Positions 10,601-18,600 of a DNA stretch of 64,000 nucleotides are shown one piece after another. The stretch is from the NCBI RefSeq assembly GCF_001418085.1, contig NZ_LIQH01000031.1, positions 29,507 to 93,506 of the forward strand, given 5' to 3'. The stretch comes from Lacinutrix algicola (GTDB lineage Bacteria > Bacteroidota > Bacteroidia > Flavobacteriales > Flavobacteriaceae). Both the position numbers and the translations under genes were made by a program. The notes beneath the pieces are model-generated. The model was not told the DNA's origin, made no database searches, and saw nothing but the letters and a program-made list of their open reading frames with translations. The stretch's first letter is position 1. Every line of letters starts with the position of its first letter.

Positions 10601-11546
10601 TGTGTTAAAAGAAAAGAATTCAGTTGTGCTACAAACCAATTATATAGAAACTCTCAAGCTTTTAAAAAATAAAAAGCAAAAAGAACATGCAAATTGGGAT
10701 AGTTACTTAATGAATGTTTTTTTATGTTTAGTGATGGAATTTGATAGAGACAGGGAAGAAGATGCTACTTATGAGGATCTAGCTCAGTTTATATTAGAAG
10801 TAGGTTCAAAAGATGATGGGCAATTTGGTAAAATTTACGAAAACCACATTGAACAAATTATTGGGAAACAGCAATCTCAAGAGATTGTACTCACAACAAT
10901 GCATAAAGTAAAAGGCCTTGAGTTCGACGCAGTTTTAATACCTCCTTCTGTTGCTAAACTAGCAATAAACGCTGGCGATAAAACAATGGAATTTATCGAA
11001 GAAGAACGCCGCTTGTATTATGTTGCTTATACAAGAGCTAAAAAAAGGTTGTTAGTAATAAAGCATCATCGAGAAATAGCTTTAGATAAAGGAGAAGCTT
11101 ATCAATATAATGAAGTTAGTATAAGAAATTCTTATGGTATTATGCTGAAGGAAGGAATAGATAAATTCACAATGTACTGGAGTGCAGGAAATTTTGGCAG
11201 TAATTCATTTAACACCATAAAAAACGCTATAAATATTGGTGATCCAATTGTTTTAAGAGATGAACAACGTGGGGATTATGTTTTTTGGTATGCTTATATA
11301 AATAACCAAAAAGTAGCGCAATTATCCAGAGGTTTAGTTCAGCAAATCAATCAATATAATTCGCTATCTGGATTTGTTGTTTCTGCTATTTATGTGCACA
11401 CTTATGAAGAGACCGTTCGCTCCGATGAAAACCGTTTATTGGATGATCCTAATGCGCAACAGTATGCTACTAATTGGACAGATTCATCAAAAGAAAGAGG
11501 ATTTATTTACTTAATTGATTTCTCAGGCTATGGTAATATTAATTAA
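7656..11546 (+). CDS. Second lobe of RecQ-type helicase fused to a complete UvrD/Rep-type helicase
   Basis: The first 160 residues of this 1296-residue protein are a RecQ helicase C lobe: SRVLIFVQTRKG, YHAGLDGQDRA near 85, ATKAFGMGMD near 112 and QEVGRAGRD near 142. No RQC zinc-binding cysteine set follows. Residues about 665-1230 are a full UvrD/Rep superfamily 1 helicase: NPDQEKVYKAAL (Q motif), AGPGSGKTHTLTLR (Walker A, near 681), FVDEFQDI (motif II, near 792), GDPNQSIYGYDR (III), INYRSFPN (IV), TTMHKVKGLEFD (V) and YYVAYTRAKKR (VI). The start overlaps the stop of the upstream gene inside ATGATTAA, which favours coupled translation. On its own the first lobe would lack an ATPase site, so the protein presumably works with the upstream product. 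It is the third gene of the helicase operon, and a gene-poor stretch follows. Confidence 0.85.
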   Translation: MIKRLDKNNVYNPIREHIKMSFNVVGDKSEMTLSVASDLKLNNFDPKKSRVLIFVQTRKGTEEAVEELKKELKKNTADYANKVDFYHAGLDGQDRAEKYEDYKNGKIVILIATKAFGMGMDIKNIHFIYHLGPSSTFEDFLQEVGRAGRDPNMLKEAGYSEENPLRTRCLLTHRDFQDLKDRNHRNRIAWEEIENIRKTILSYVSKFRPLAPDTENPFPLPLDLLEQFPEFEEVFNKDTYFRVILYWLEKLGRFKLGVYTPTHLPITIHENQEDFKSITSNEDRKQLKKIHAALLEYQEKGDNSCKTVMVSMNFLKQALEEKSNQKVYKTLFKAQKAKLLTIEREIKLTPTKLRTAQLEVWDDKNSIPTIEALFDLSIKLMQLSKHGDQTQFLGNRVDVLINDIIQDNFSIDNIFWSEIKQSNNNKIEIPKVEINKALIADFKNTRAKFSFKTINFLSKTQHKSIIEIDKHDNKAKTIQLIYNGYTTSVEWENDLRQFKTELIKLIKYVSIQYFKNNTEVFNIVDLMIHLGVEEKGADYFQKLIFISKGLGFLKGGGDLVPMGIELFIHDLKEIDTSDSNSKDANIRKEFEETIKMKELRLLALECLSGRSESDFDNFIKGYFKCANQSDLIKLLEEYFGNNHSKLRAFREEALKAEKEKLNPDQEKVYKAALNRNLQVIAGPGSGKTHTLTLRIARLIQEEGINPENILVLAYNRAVVIELKERLSSLFRDLGYYKLTKRLEVHTFHSYAKKCLRIDGDSFSEWIPLFIKALENRDPLVRERMGTIRYIFVDEFQDITSERLKLLKLISEPSNAKSCVIGDPNQSIYGYDRLSTGDTMDSKPLYNEFKELYKPRELHLTINYRSFPNILEQAEKLLNLNASKFEMPKLVAFNIPNSNLKYCNFYNTTQEQINWTDKLVNLLDYKDNLNDYYKQIAVMFRSNDEVFKAFNQIKQLNLTNVRIRIQGAKGALNKTREFHYFLNVLKEKNSVVLQTNYIETLKLLKNKKQKEHANWDSYLMNVFLCLVMEFDRDREEDATYEDLAQFILEVGSKDDGQFGKIYENHIEQIIGKQQSQEIVLTTMHKVKGLEFDAVLIPPSVAKLAINAGDKTMEFIEEERRLYYVAYTRAKKRLLVIKHHREIALDKGEAYQYNEVSIRNSYGIMLKEGIDKFTMYWSAGNFGSNSFNTIKNAINIGDPIVLRDEQRGDYVFWYAYINNQKVAQLSRGLVQQINQYNSLSGFVVSAIYVHTYEETVRSDENRLLDDPNAQQYATNWTDSSKERGFIYLIDFSGYGNIN

Positions 11547-12414
11547 GTATTATATAAATATCAATTATAATCTAATTTAAAATTCATGGATAAGCATTTT
11601 AGATATTAATGATGACTTAACCTATTTTAAATATTATTAACAATACCTACTTACCATACAAGTTTGTTAATTTTTTAATTCCACACTTCCAGCACATGCT
11701 CATTCCTTCATTTCGCGAAAAGCTTCATTCTCTCAATCGCAAAAGCTTCCAGTTCCGCGCAATACTAGTGATGTCCATTTCGCACCTACCTATCGGATAG
11801 ACGCTTCATTCCCAAAACCAGTATTTTTAGCCAACGCGCAATTCATCTTTTAATTCATCTGCAGTAATAATTTCAACATTCAGGAAGGCAGGTAATAAGG
11901 TGTTCGTCAGTCGTTCCATTTAGTTACATAGTACATAATCACAAATACTTCCTACGGTCGCATTGGTGCTTACCATAAATAATACTACTGCGGCGCCACG
12001 TCCTCGCAGTATTATTTATTTGCTCTATTGCACACATTACTCTATTCCTCACCCATAGCTACTCTTGTACCTTAAAATCCTAATAGGTTTTGCGCAATGC
12101 GCAAGTTTTAAGAATTAAGGCACAACCGCTATTTAATGTTTCGCGAGCCTGCGTGTCGCTGCGGTCTTACGGCTGTCACATTTTTTGAATCCATTCTATC
12201 AGTATTTTGGAATAATATAAAAATTGATATAATCTAATAACCTTTATGCTACACTTAAATTAAATCAAAAAACTGCGCCAGCCTAGTGTTTGCAACATAG
12301 TCGTGCGTGCCTTCCGTGCCTACAGGCATTCACTCACAACAACCTTGCTAATCTCGCAGGCGGCTCGCGCCTTTTGGATTACCTGCTTAAGAAACAAACA
12401 TACTTTAATTAAAG
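11547..12414. other. Gene-poor, hairpin-rich region after the helicase operon
   Basis: No long open frame is present. GC-rich patches stand out from the AT-rich background. One inverted repeat has 12-bp arms at 11975-11986 and 12008-12019. A nested one has CTTAAAA at 12071 against TTTTAAG at 12106, around an inner TTGCGCA/TGCGCAA hairpin at 12090-12104. On the minus strand several very short frames look protein-like, for example 11827-11919 and a stretch near 11640-11690 reading MCWKCGIKKLTNLYGK. This may be a decayed mobile segment or a structured RNA; I cannot decide. Confidence 0.5.
11827..11919 (-). CDS. Possible 30-residue small protein or gene remnant
   Basis: A short ATG-to-TAA frame encodes 30 residues ending in AFLNVEIITADELKDELRVG, which reads like the end of a real protein. 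In the same frame, straight upstream of a single TAA, another 18 codons from an ATG at 11976 are open (ending ICDYVLCN). The two pieces may therefore be one small gene broken by a stop. No family is recognised. The setting, a gene-poor island region, fits a remnant better than an active gene. Confidence 0.25.
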   Translation of the reverse strand: MERLTNTLLPAFLNVEIITADELKDELRVG

Positions 12415-12741
12415 TTAAACGTCCTCAATGGATGCTTTAGGAGCGTTAGTTTTAACGGAATTAATCCCATTTTCCATTCCTGACGAGCCTTCATACATTT
12501 CACTGGTTCCAATAATTTGACCGTTGGATGCTTTTAAATTAAAATAATGCTTCCCGTTGCTTGATTTTCTTCTGTCAAACTTACTATCATCTTGCGAGTT
12601 AGTCTTAACGGATTCAATACCATTCATACAGCCAGATTTAGCCGTATACCCTTCACTTGCTAGTATTTTTTGACCATTACTTGCCTTCAAACGAAATCTA
12701 TATTCCCTCTTGGAATCTTGATACACTTCAAATTTTTCCAT
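12415..12741 (-). CDS. DUF1508 (YegP-like) protein with two repeats
   Basis: This 108-residue protein consists of two copies of the DUF1508 unit. The first has FRLKASNGQKILASEGY and then GIESVKTNS; the second has FNLKASNGQIIGTSEMY and then GINSVKTNA. The family is small, soluble and common in Bacteroidota and Proteobacteria, often in stress-related or mobile settings; its biochemical role is not established. It has no signal peptide. It stands alone, about 320 bp from the next gene on the same strand, with an intrinsic terminator between them, so it is probably transcribed separately. Confidence 0.88.
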   Translation of the reverse strand: MEKFEVYQDSKREYRFRLKASNGQKILASEGYTAKSGCMNGIESVKTNSQDDSKFDRRKSSNGKHYFNLKASNGQIIGTSEMYEGSSGMENGINSVKTNAPKASIEDV

Positions 12742-13058
12742 AATATTTGTTGTTATTTATACCTAAATATAATAAAAAAAGAATACAAATATAGTTGGTT
12801 CCCATCGGCCACCACTAAAATGCTATAAAGCTCAAGCCAAAGGTTTTGAAAAAAATAATCCGCCGAAAAAAGCGGATCATTTTTTTTAAACCTAATACTA
12901 GGCGCATTATTTTGTCCAAAAAGCTTGACAGCATTGCCACACCACCAGTGAGATCGTTATCTTTTTTTGTTTTTCGTTAAAAATAATAAGAAGGGGTTCT
13001 GTGTTGTATAAGAATGATCTTATTAACAAAAAAAAGAGCCTCTACTGAAGCCCTTACT
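12742..13058. other. Intergenic stretch between DUF1508 gene and small membrane-protein gene
   Basis: Apart from the hairpin terminator at 12858-12887, I see no open frame or RNA signature. The stretch 12955-13058 is rich in A and T runs and has no strong hairpin. Confidence 0.5.
12858..12887 (-). terminator. Intrinsic terminator of the 14663-13059 operon
   Basis: ATCCGC at 12858 pairs with GCGGAT at 12872, and the stem extends outward with one mismatch. Runs of A on one side and T on the other allow function on both strands. It lies downstream of the minus-strand cassette genes and upstream of the DUF1508 gene. Confidence 0.65.
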
Positions 13059-13253
13059 TTATTCCTTTTTCTTTCTCTGCAGAAGGAATTGATGTATTCG
13101 TTTAACCAGTAATGAAACTAAATAACTCACTACAGCACCGAAAGCAGCCATTAAAGCAGTTTTGATAAGATCTTCGGATGTGATTTGAAACCACACGGAT
13201 GAAACCGTGCCACCAAGAATTGAAAAGCGAATATGTACCACATTTTGTGTCAT
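13059..13253 (-). CDS. Small membrane protein of a phage-like cassette, unknown function
   Basis: This 64-residue protein has one hydrophobic segment (about residues 30-50, MAAFGAVVSYLVSLLV) and a very basic tail (LLQRKKKE). The ATG overlaps the TGA of the upstream gene as ATGA, which supports it over the overlapping 68-codon frame starting at 13308. Size, single membrane span and charged tail are compatible with a holin-like or phage-type small protein, but this is inference. It is the last gene of a tightly packed four-gene operon. Confidence 0.6.
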   Translation of the reverse strand: MTQNVVHIRFSILGGTVSSVWFQITSEDLIKTALMAAFGAVVSYLVSLLVKRIHQFLLQRKKKE

Positions 13254-13273
13254 TCCGTACTTGATGCGGAATC
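13249..13273. repeat. Copy of a dispersed GTCATTCC...GGAATC repeat at a gene junction
   Basis: A 25-base element reads GTCATTCC, then a short loop, then GCGGAATC. It belongs to the widespread imperfect palindrome type seen again in other form at 49167-49243. Here it supplies the end of one coding frame and the start codon of the next. Confidence 0.5.
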
Positions 13274-13507
13274 GCTTCCTTCAATTTTTGGAAGGTCTGT
13301 GTCCTCATCGATCGTCACTGCTTGACTAACTGCTGTAACAACTGTACCTGCGACGGTCATATAAGTAGCAACAGTGACTAGTAAAACTGGCAAAGTAATA
13401 GGTGCTGCTACAATGGCGCCACCAGCGGTCGCTAATGCGATACCGATATTACGCAAAGTTCTGAAGAACTTAGGCGTTGGTTTTTTATAACGTTCTACAA
13501 TATTCAT
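13250..13507 (-). CDS. Small hydrophobic protein of the cassette, unknown function
   Basis: This 85-residue protein has a basic N-terminus (ERYKKPTPKFFRTLRN), then a long hydrophobic Ala/Val/Thr-rich stretch from about residue 20 to 65, likely two membrane segments, and an acidic tail (EDTDLPKIEGSDS). I recognise no family. It starts 4 bp after the DUF5675 gene and ends in a 4-base ATGA overlap with the next small membrane protein, so the two are probably made together. A role in a membrane-active or structural complex is only a guess. Confidence 0.65.
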   Translation of the reverse strand: MNIVERYKKPTPKFFRTLRNIGIALATAGGAIVAAPITLPVLLVTVATYMTVAGTVVTAVSQAVTIDEDTDLPKIEGSDSASSTE

Positions 13508-13511
13508 AGTT

Positions 13512-13907
13512 TTAAGATTTAATAGTTAATAATACGTTTTCATTTCTGTCAAAGGCCTGATAGCATAGTGATACCAATTTTTGAAGTAAGGGTTTTGACT
13601 GTGTTCCTTTTCCAATACCTGTTAACTGCGTAACTGGAGCTATACAGCCACGAAGCTCACGCTTCGCATCGTTTGCTGGATGAAGTAGTATAAGACTACG
13701 ACCGTTCACATCTACGATGTGTAAATGATGACCGAATTTTGTCGAATACCGCGCTTTCAGCACGTAGTCGCCTTCAGGAATACAGGACACATGTATTTGG
13801 TTATTTAACCAAGGCAGTTCAATAGCAAAGCCTAAAAATTGACCATTATAGAAGAGGGCACTATTCGTGCCCGCTTCAAAATAGGTCCTATGTAATAACA
13901 CATGCAT
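13512..13907 (-). CDS. DUF5675 family protein
   Basis: This 131-residue protein shows the DUF5675 pattern: IPEGDYVLKARYS, HHLHIVDVNGRS and ILLHPANDAKRELRGCIAPV. The His...Gly-Cys-Ile spacing is reminiscent of the catalytic motif of YkuD-type L,D-transpeptidases, which hints at a cell-wall or peptide-related activity. That is inference from the motif. The family occurs in phages and prophage-like clusters of Bacteroidota. The start codon directly abuts the stop of the upstream 251-residue protein, and the codon usage is more GC-rich than that of the helicase genes. Confidence 0.75.
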   Translation of the reverse strand: MHVLLHRTYFEAGTNSALFYNGQFLGFAIELPWLNNQIHVSCIPEGDYVLKARYSTKFGHHLHIVDVNGRSLILLHPANDAKRELRGCIAPVTQLTGIGKGTQSKPLLQKLVSLCYQAFDRNENVLLTIKS

Positions 13908-14663
13908 TTAGACAGTATCTACTTTTGCTACAGAAAGTGCATTAAATGCACCGTTTTTTAACGGATACATTTGCCCATTCACCGCTTGGTAAAACTCAAT
14001 ACCCACAACTTGAATCACAGGAAGTACAGAGGCAGCAGTCAAAGTCACAGCAAGGTTAATAGCAGCAGTATTTGCACTATCATATGGAAGAATAGCAGTT
14101 TCTGCACTTTCAAAAACAGAAGCTTCATTTACAAAGTCAAGTTCTGCTGCACCCATGACTAATTTGTAATGTGTTGTGCCTCCTGGTGCAGCAATTCGCA
14201 CCGTTGGTGCAAATGCAACTACATCTACATCGACGTCACCAGTGGCACGATCATATGTTGTCACATATGGCGTGAAAAGTGTAGCTCCTAATTTTCCATT
14301 CGCATTAAATTCAAAGCCTAACAAAGTGTTCATATCACCATCTTCGATGGTTCTAAGTCCACGTTCGTTAACGCCATCAGTTTTAGTGACGGCAACTAAG
14401 CTTTTTGTCAAACGACTAACTACGCGTTTATCTTTTGCATTCTGCAAAAGCACTCGAATCGCATTTCTAATGACTTTGCCACCTTTTCCAGCACGTCCAA
14501 ATTCAGAACCATTTTCACGAGTTCTCTGGAATGCGGGATCATTTGCTATACGATTTTTATCGACACCACCTTTTGAACGCGCAAGGTGTCCGTCTGCGCT
14601 TTTGTAGAAGGAAATATCTCCGATAGTTCCTTTCAATTTGATAATACCTGTTTGTCTAGCCAT
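13908..14663 (-). CDS. Conserved Flavobacteriia protein, possible structural protein
   Basis: This 251-residue soluble protein has a basic N-terminus with the pattern MARQTGIIKLKGTIGDISFY and GGVDKNRIANDPAFQRTREN. I remember this as a recurrent hypothetical protein of Flavobacteriaceae without assigned function. The remainder is rich in Ala, Thr and Val in short beta-like segments (TTYDRATGDVDVDVVAFAPT), and the end reads FYQAVNGQMYPLKNGAFNAL. It has no signal peptide and no cysteine. As first gene of the operon with DUF5675 and two small membrane proteins, a particle or tail-like structural role is possible but unproven. Base composition is visibly richer in G and C than the surroundings, which suggests transfer. 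Confidence 0.75.
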   Translation of the reverse strand: MARQTGIIKLKGTIGDISFYKSADGHLARSKGGVDKNRIANDPAFQRTRENGSEFGRAGKGGKVIRNAIRVLLQNAKDKRVVSRLTKSLVAVTKTDGVNERGLRTIEDGDMNTLLGFEFNANGKLGATLFTPYVTTYDRATGDVDVDVVAFAPTVRIAAPGGTTHYKLVMGAAELDFVNEASVFESAETAILPYDSANTAAINLAVTLTAASVLPVIQVVGIEFYQAVNGQMYPLKNGAFNALSVAKVDTV

Positions 14664-14821
14664 AATGCTTTAAGATTTTGATTATGAAGCAAAAGACCGT
14701 AGATTTATAAAAGAAATCAAAAACACATAACCATCCATTCCGATTGATTCGTTTTATGCCATATCAATACATATAGACGATTCCTAGTTGAGGTATGGAC
14801 CAAGTATAGATAAAGTATAAA

Positions 14822-15025
14822 ATGAGAATAGTAAGAGCTTGCATATATCCAAAAGACATCCAACGCATCACCGGAAGAAGTGAGCGTTACGGACGCAAGC
14901 TTTTAAATGACATTAAAGCCCACTTTGGTAAGAAGTCCTATCAATTTATCACTGCAGAAGAATTCGCAGAATACAGTGGTATTAAAGAAGAAATAGTAAA
15001 TCAATATCTAGAGACTATTTATTAA
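14822..15025 (+). CDS. Small helix-turn-helix-like protein, probable regulator of the cassette
   Basis: This 67-residue protein reads YPKDIQRITGRSERYGRKLL and later FITAEEFAEYSGI. The pattern suggests a small winged or helix-turn-helix DNA-binding domain. It is divergent from the four-gene cassette, with a 158-bp shared upstream region carrying short direct repeats (AAGTATA at 14802 and 14813). Two similar hairpin-like sites follow its stop codon. A role as local regulator is inferred from position and size only. Confidence 0.6.
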   Translation: MRIVRACIYPKDIQRITGRSERYGRKLLNDIKAHFGKKSYQFITAEEFAEYSGIKEEIVNQYLETIY

Positions 15026-15028
15026 CTA

Positions 15029-15087
15029 TACCCTTACAGGTGTAATTTAATCAAAACACAATGATATCATACCCTAACGGGTATAAT
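15029..15087. repeat. Pair of related hairpin sites after the small regulator gene
   Basis: ATACCC-TAAC-GGGTAT at 15069-15084 is a perfect 6-bp-arm hairpin. A similar sequence, ATACCCTTACAGGTGTAAT, starts at 15029. They could be paired operator sites for the adjacent small DNA-binding-type protein or part of its transcript end. Confidence 0.4.
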
Positions 15088-15270
15088 ATGGCGTAGCACT
15101 TCATAGTATTTGATATGATTTATATAGGTTTGAATCCTTATTTTTCTTAAATTGCCATAGGTTTTGAAAGTCAATTAAAACCAAACTCGTTCATTTAAAA
15201 CTACTACAAATCGGTTACCATTTATCGTTTGAATGGTTGAATCATAACAATATCAATAGGTTGAAGATTG

Positions 15271-15293
15271 GGTTTGAATCCAGTCGAGGTCAC
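15271..15293 (+). other. tRNA 3'-end fragment, probable attachment-site copy (island boundary)
   Basis: GGTTTGAATCC has the form of a T-loop, and CGAGGTC-A would be the 3' acceptor strand with discriminator base. No matching 5' acceptor strand (GACCTCG), D-arm or anticodon arm is found in the 100 bases upstream, so this is not a whole tRNA. A tRNA 3' end followed at once by a tRNA-type terminator is what tyrosine-recombinase integration leaves at the far end of an island. The whole tRNA would lie at the other end, outside this window. Confidence 0.5.
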
Positions 15294-15331
15294 GAAAAAA
15301 AGTCTACACAGAAATGTGTAGACTTTTTTAT
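15294..15331 (+). terminator. Strong bidirectional hairpin terminator
   Basis: AGTCTACACA and TGTGTAGACT form a perfect 10-bp stem with a GAAA loop, flanked by A and T runs. It probably terminated the original tRNA transcript, and also serves the minus-strand DUF2892 gene. Confidence 0.8.
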
Positions 15332-15365
15332 TTTACTTCAATAAGTATTTAGGTATTATAAGAGT

Positions 15366-15554
15366 CTATAGCTTTTTCACTCCTAGTTTAACCAATATAG
15401 TTTCCAACAGGCACCATTTTGTAAATGCAGACTGTATTAAATTTACACCTATAAATACCGTAAACCACATCCATTTTGGACTAACATAAACAGAAAGCAC
15501 CACGCTTAGCAATACCATTACACCAACAATTACTCTAAAATATGTATTTAACAT
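15366..15554 (-). CDS. DUF2892 (YgaP-type) small inner-membrane protein
   Basis: This 62-residue protein has two membrane segments separated by the DUF2892-type turn SPKWMWFTVFIGVNLIQSAFT and ends CLLETILVKLGVKK. The family is the membrane part of YgaP-like rhodaneses and often travels with rhodanese, sulfide or metal genes. It lies about 100 bp downstream of the RND pump gene on the same strand and is possibly the last gene of that operon. That setting fits the sulfur and metal theme of the region. Confidence 0.8.
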   Translation of the reverse strand: MLNTYFRVIVGVMVLLSVVLSVYVSPKWMWFTVFIGVNLIQSAFTKWCLLETILVKLGVKKL

Positions 15555-15658
15555 TTTTATTCTTTTTTTTAATTTATATAAATTCTAAAACAGCAGCCTG
15601 TTTCTATTTTACTAATAACTTAAATTGTACGTCATTCTGAACTCATTTAAGGATCCCA

Positions 15659-18600
15659 TTATTTATAATTCTTCTTCTCTATCATATAATAAACAAGTGG
15701 CACAACCAGTAAGGTTAATACGGTAGACACAATAGTTCCTCCCATTAACGAAATAGCTAACCCTTGAAAAATAGGATCAAATAAAATTACAAATGCTCCA
15801 ATAACAACTGTTCCTGCTGTTAATAAAATTGGAGTTGTACGTACTGCTCCCGCTTCAATACACGCTTGTTTTAGTGGTACACCTTCTGTAGTTCTTATAT
15901 TAATAAAATCGATAAGTAATACCGAGTTCCTAACCATAATTCCGGCTAAAGCAATCATACCAATAAAAGAAGTCGCTGTAAAAAAGGCGCCCATTATCCA
16001 GTGTCCTAAAATAATTCCAATTAACGATAATGGTATCGCAACCATCATTACAATTGGTGCCTTAAAATTTTGAAACCAACCAACAATTAAGATATATATT
16101 AAGATGATGGCTCCTAAAAAAGCAATCCCTAAATCTCTAAATACCTCTAATGTGATTTGCCATTCGCCATCCCATTTTACAGTATAATTATCTTCAAAAT
16201 CTGGCTGACCTAAATACATTTCGTTTAATTCGTAGCCTTTTGGTAACGGAACCTCTTTTAACTTTTCTTCCATTCCAAGAATAGCATACGCTGGACTTTC
16301 TAAATCTCCAGCCATATCTGCCATAACATAAACCACACGTTTTTGGTTTTTACGATGTATACTTTTTGCTGATATAGTTTCGGTAATCGTTACTAAATCT
16401 GCAATAGGCACCATATTACCTTGTTTCGATTTTACCTTTAATTGTGAAATATCCGTAATTGTAGATTTCTCTTTTTCATCTAAAGCTAATACCAAACCAA
16501 CTTGAGTCACCGCATCTTCGTCATACAAACTTGTGATGGATCTATTAGACAATGCCATATTCATGGTGTACGCTATTTGCTGTGGAGCAACACCATACAA
16601 CATGGCTTTTTCCTTATTTATATCAAATTGATACTCCGTTTGATCTGCTTCAACCATCCAATCAATATCTACAACATCAGCTGTATTTTTTAAGATATTT
16701 TGAACGCCATTAGCGATTTTAATTTGTTCGTTATAATCAGGTCCGTATACTTCTGCAACAATGGTAGACATTACTGGAGGTCCTGGTGGCACTTCTACCA
16801 ATTTAATATTGGCGTTATATTTTGCAGCAATTTTCTGAATATCTGGACGCATTAATTTTGCTATACCATGACTTTGAATATCACGTTCGTCTTTATCAAT
16901 TAAATTTACTTGGATGTCAGCCATATTAGATCCACCACGTAAATCGTAATGACGTACCAAACCGTTAAACGTAATTGGCGCAGATGTACCAACGTAATTT
17001 TGATAATTAACCACTTCTGGTCGTGTTGATAAGTATTGTGACACTTCTTGTGTTACAACGCCTGTACGTTCCAATGTTGTGCCTTCGGGCATATCAATAA
17101 CCACTTGAAATTCGTTCTTGTTATCAAAAGGTAACATTTTTACTGCCACAGATTTGGTAAAAAACAACACCATTGTAGCCATTAATACCATAAAAGTCAA
17201 ACCTAAAAACAACCAACGTTTTCCTTTACTTTCTAATAAAGGACGTTCAAACTTGTTGTATACCTTGTAAATAAGCGTGTCTTCAACAGCTTTTTCAGGT
17301 GTCTCTTCTGCACCTTTTTTATCTTTTTCTCTTAAGAAAATATAACCCAAATAAGGTGTAATCGTTAAGGCTACAAATAAAGATAATATCATGGCAATAG
17401 ATGCTCCAATTGGCATTGGTGCCATATATGGGCCCATTAACCCAGAGACAAACGCCATGGGTAAAACAGACGCGATAACCGTAAATGTTGCTAAAATGGT
17501 TGGATTACCAACTTCATTAATCGCATACAAAGCAGCCTCTTTAAAAGGTAAGCGCTTCATCTTAAAATGCCTGTGCATATTCTCTGCAATAATAATGGAG
17601 TCATCCACCACAATTCCTGTTACAAAAACTAAAGCGAAAAGTGTAATTCGGTTTAGTGTGTAATCCATCATATAATAACTCAATAAGGTCAAAGCAAACG
17701 TAATTGGCACTGATAAAAACACGACCAATCCACCACGCCATCCCATTGCTAACATCACTACAAGTGTTACTGCAAATATAGATCCAATAAGGTGCCACAG
17801 TAATTCTGATACTTTATGCGACGCTGTTTCACCGTAATTTCTAGTAACCTCAACATGTACATCATCTGGAATTAATGTGCTACGTAAATGATCGACTTTA
17901 TCAATAATCACCTCAGAAATTTTCATCGCATCTGCTCCTTTGCGTTTAGCAACCGAAATTGTTACTGCAGGATATTCCGACTTATAATCCGCCGATTTTA
18001 CACTTCCTTTTCCGTAACCTAAACTCACATAATTTTGTGGTATTTCTGGTCCATCAATAATTGTAGCGACTTGTTTTAAATAAATCGGCTGATTTTGTTG
18101 CACACCAACCACCAAATTTTCAATATCTGTAACCGAAGCTAAGAATGCACCTGTATTTACTAAAAATTCAGTATCATTTTTATCAAAACTTCCAGCACTT
18201 AATTGGCTGTTATTTGCTTTAATCATTTCCGAAACTGACAAGAAATCCAATCCGCTTGCAGCCAATTTATCTTTATCTAAAACCACACGTAATTGACGGT
18301 CACGACCTCCAATTTTATGCGTAATCGCAACGTCGTTTATCTTCTTAATTTCGGCTTCCAATTCTTGAGCCATTTGGTTTAACTGGTAATCGTCATAATT
18401 TTCACTCCACAACGTTAAACCCAACATTGGCACATCGTCAATCGCACGTGTTTTTACCAACGGAAACGTAACACCTGCAGGCATTTGATCCATGTGCTTA
18501 TTAATTTCGTTGTATAATTTCACGAAAGAACGCTCAATATCCTCGCCAACATAAAACTGTACGATAACCATTCCTTGCTCTTTCATGGACGTAGAATACA

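Larger units (their letters stand above)
15026..15365. other. Intergenic stretch with hairpins, tRNA 3' fragment and terminator
   Basis: It holds two related hairpin sites (15029-15087), a short 11-base repeat GGTTTGAATCC at 15127 and 15271, the tRNA-like fragment and a strong terminator. I see no open frame in it. Confidence 0.6.

Noticed and set aside
1..11546. DISARM system
   Set aside because: A DUF1998-type protein is present, but there is no DNA methylase, no PLD-type nuclease and no SNF2 helicase in the window; RecQ and UvrD parts do not belong to DISARM.
13102..13308. 68-codon minus-strand frame over the small membrane protein genes
   Set aside because: It runs through the dispersed repeat (IPHQVRND-type reading) and overlaps two better-supported genes coupled by ATGA.
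14176..14607. 143-codon plus-strand frame
   Set aside because: It is the reverse-strand shadow of the 251-residue cassette gene; no family likeness.
15190..15293. A whole tRNA gene ending at 15293
   Set aside because: No matching 5' acceptor, D-arm or anticodon arm in the upstream 100 bases, and the T-stem pairs poorly; only the 3' end is tRNA-like.
16502..17798. Plus-strand and alternate minus-strand frames inside the RND gene
   Set aside because: They are shadows of the pump gene and have no support.
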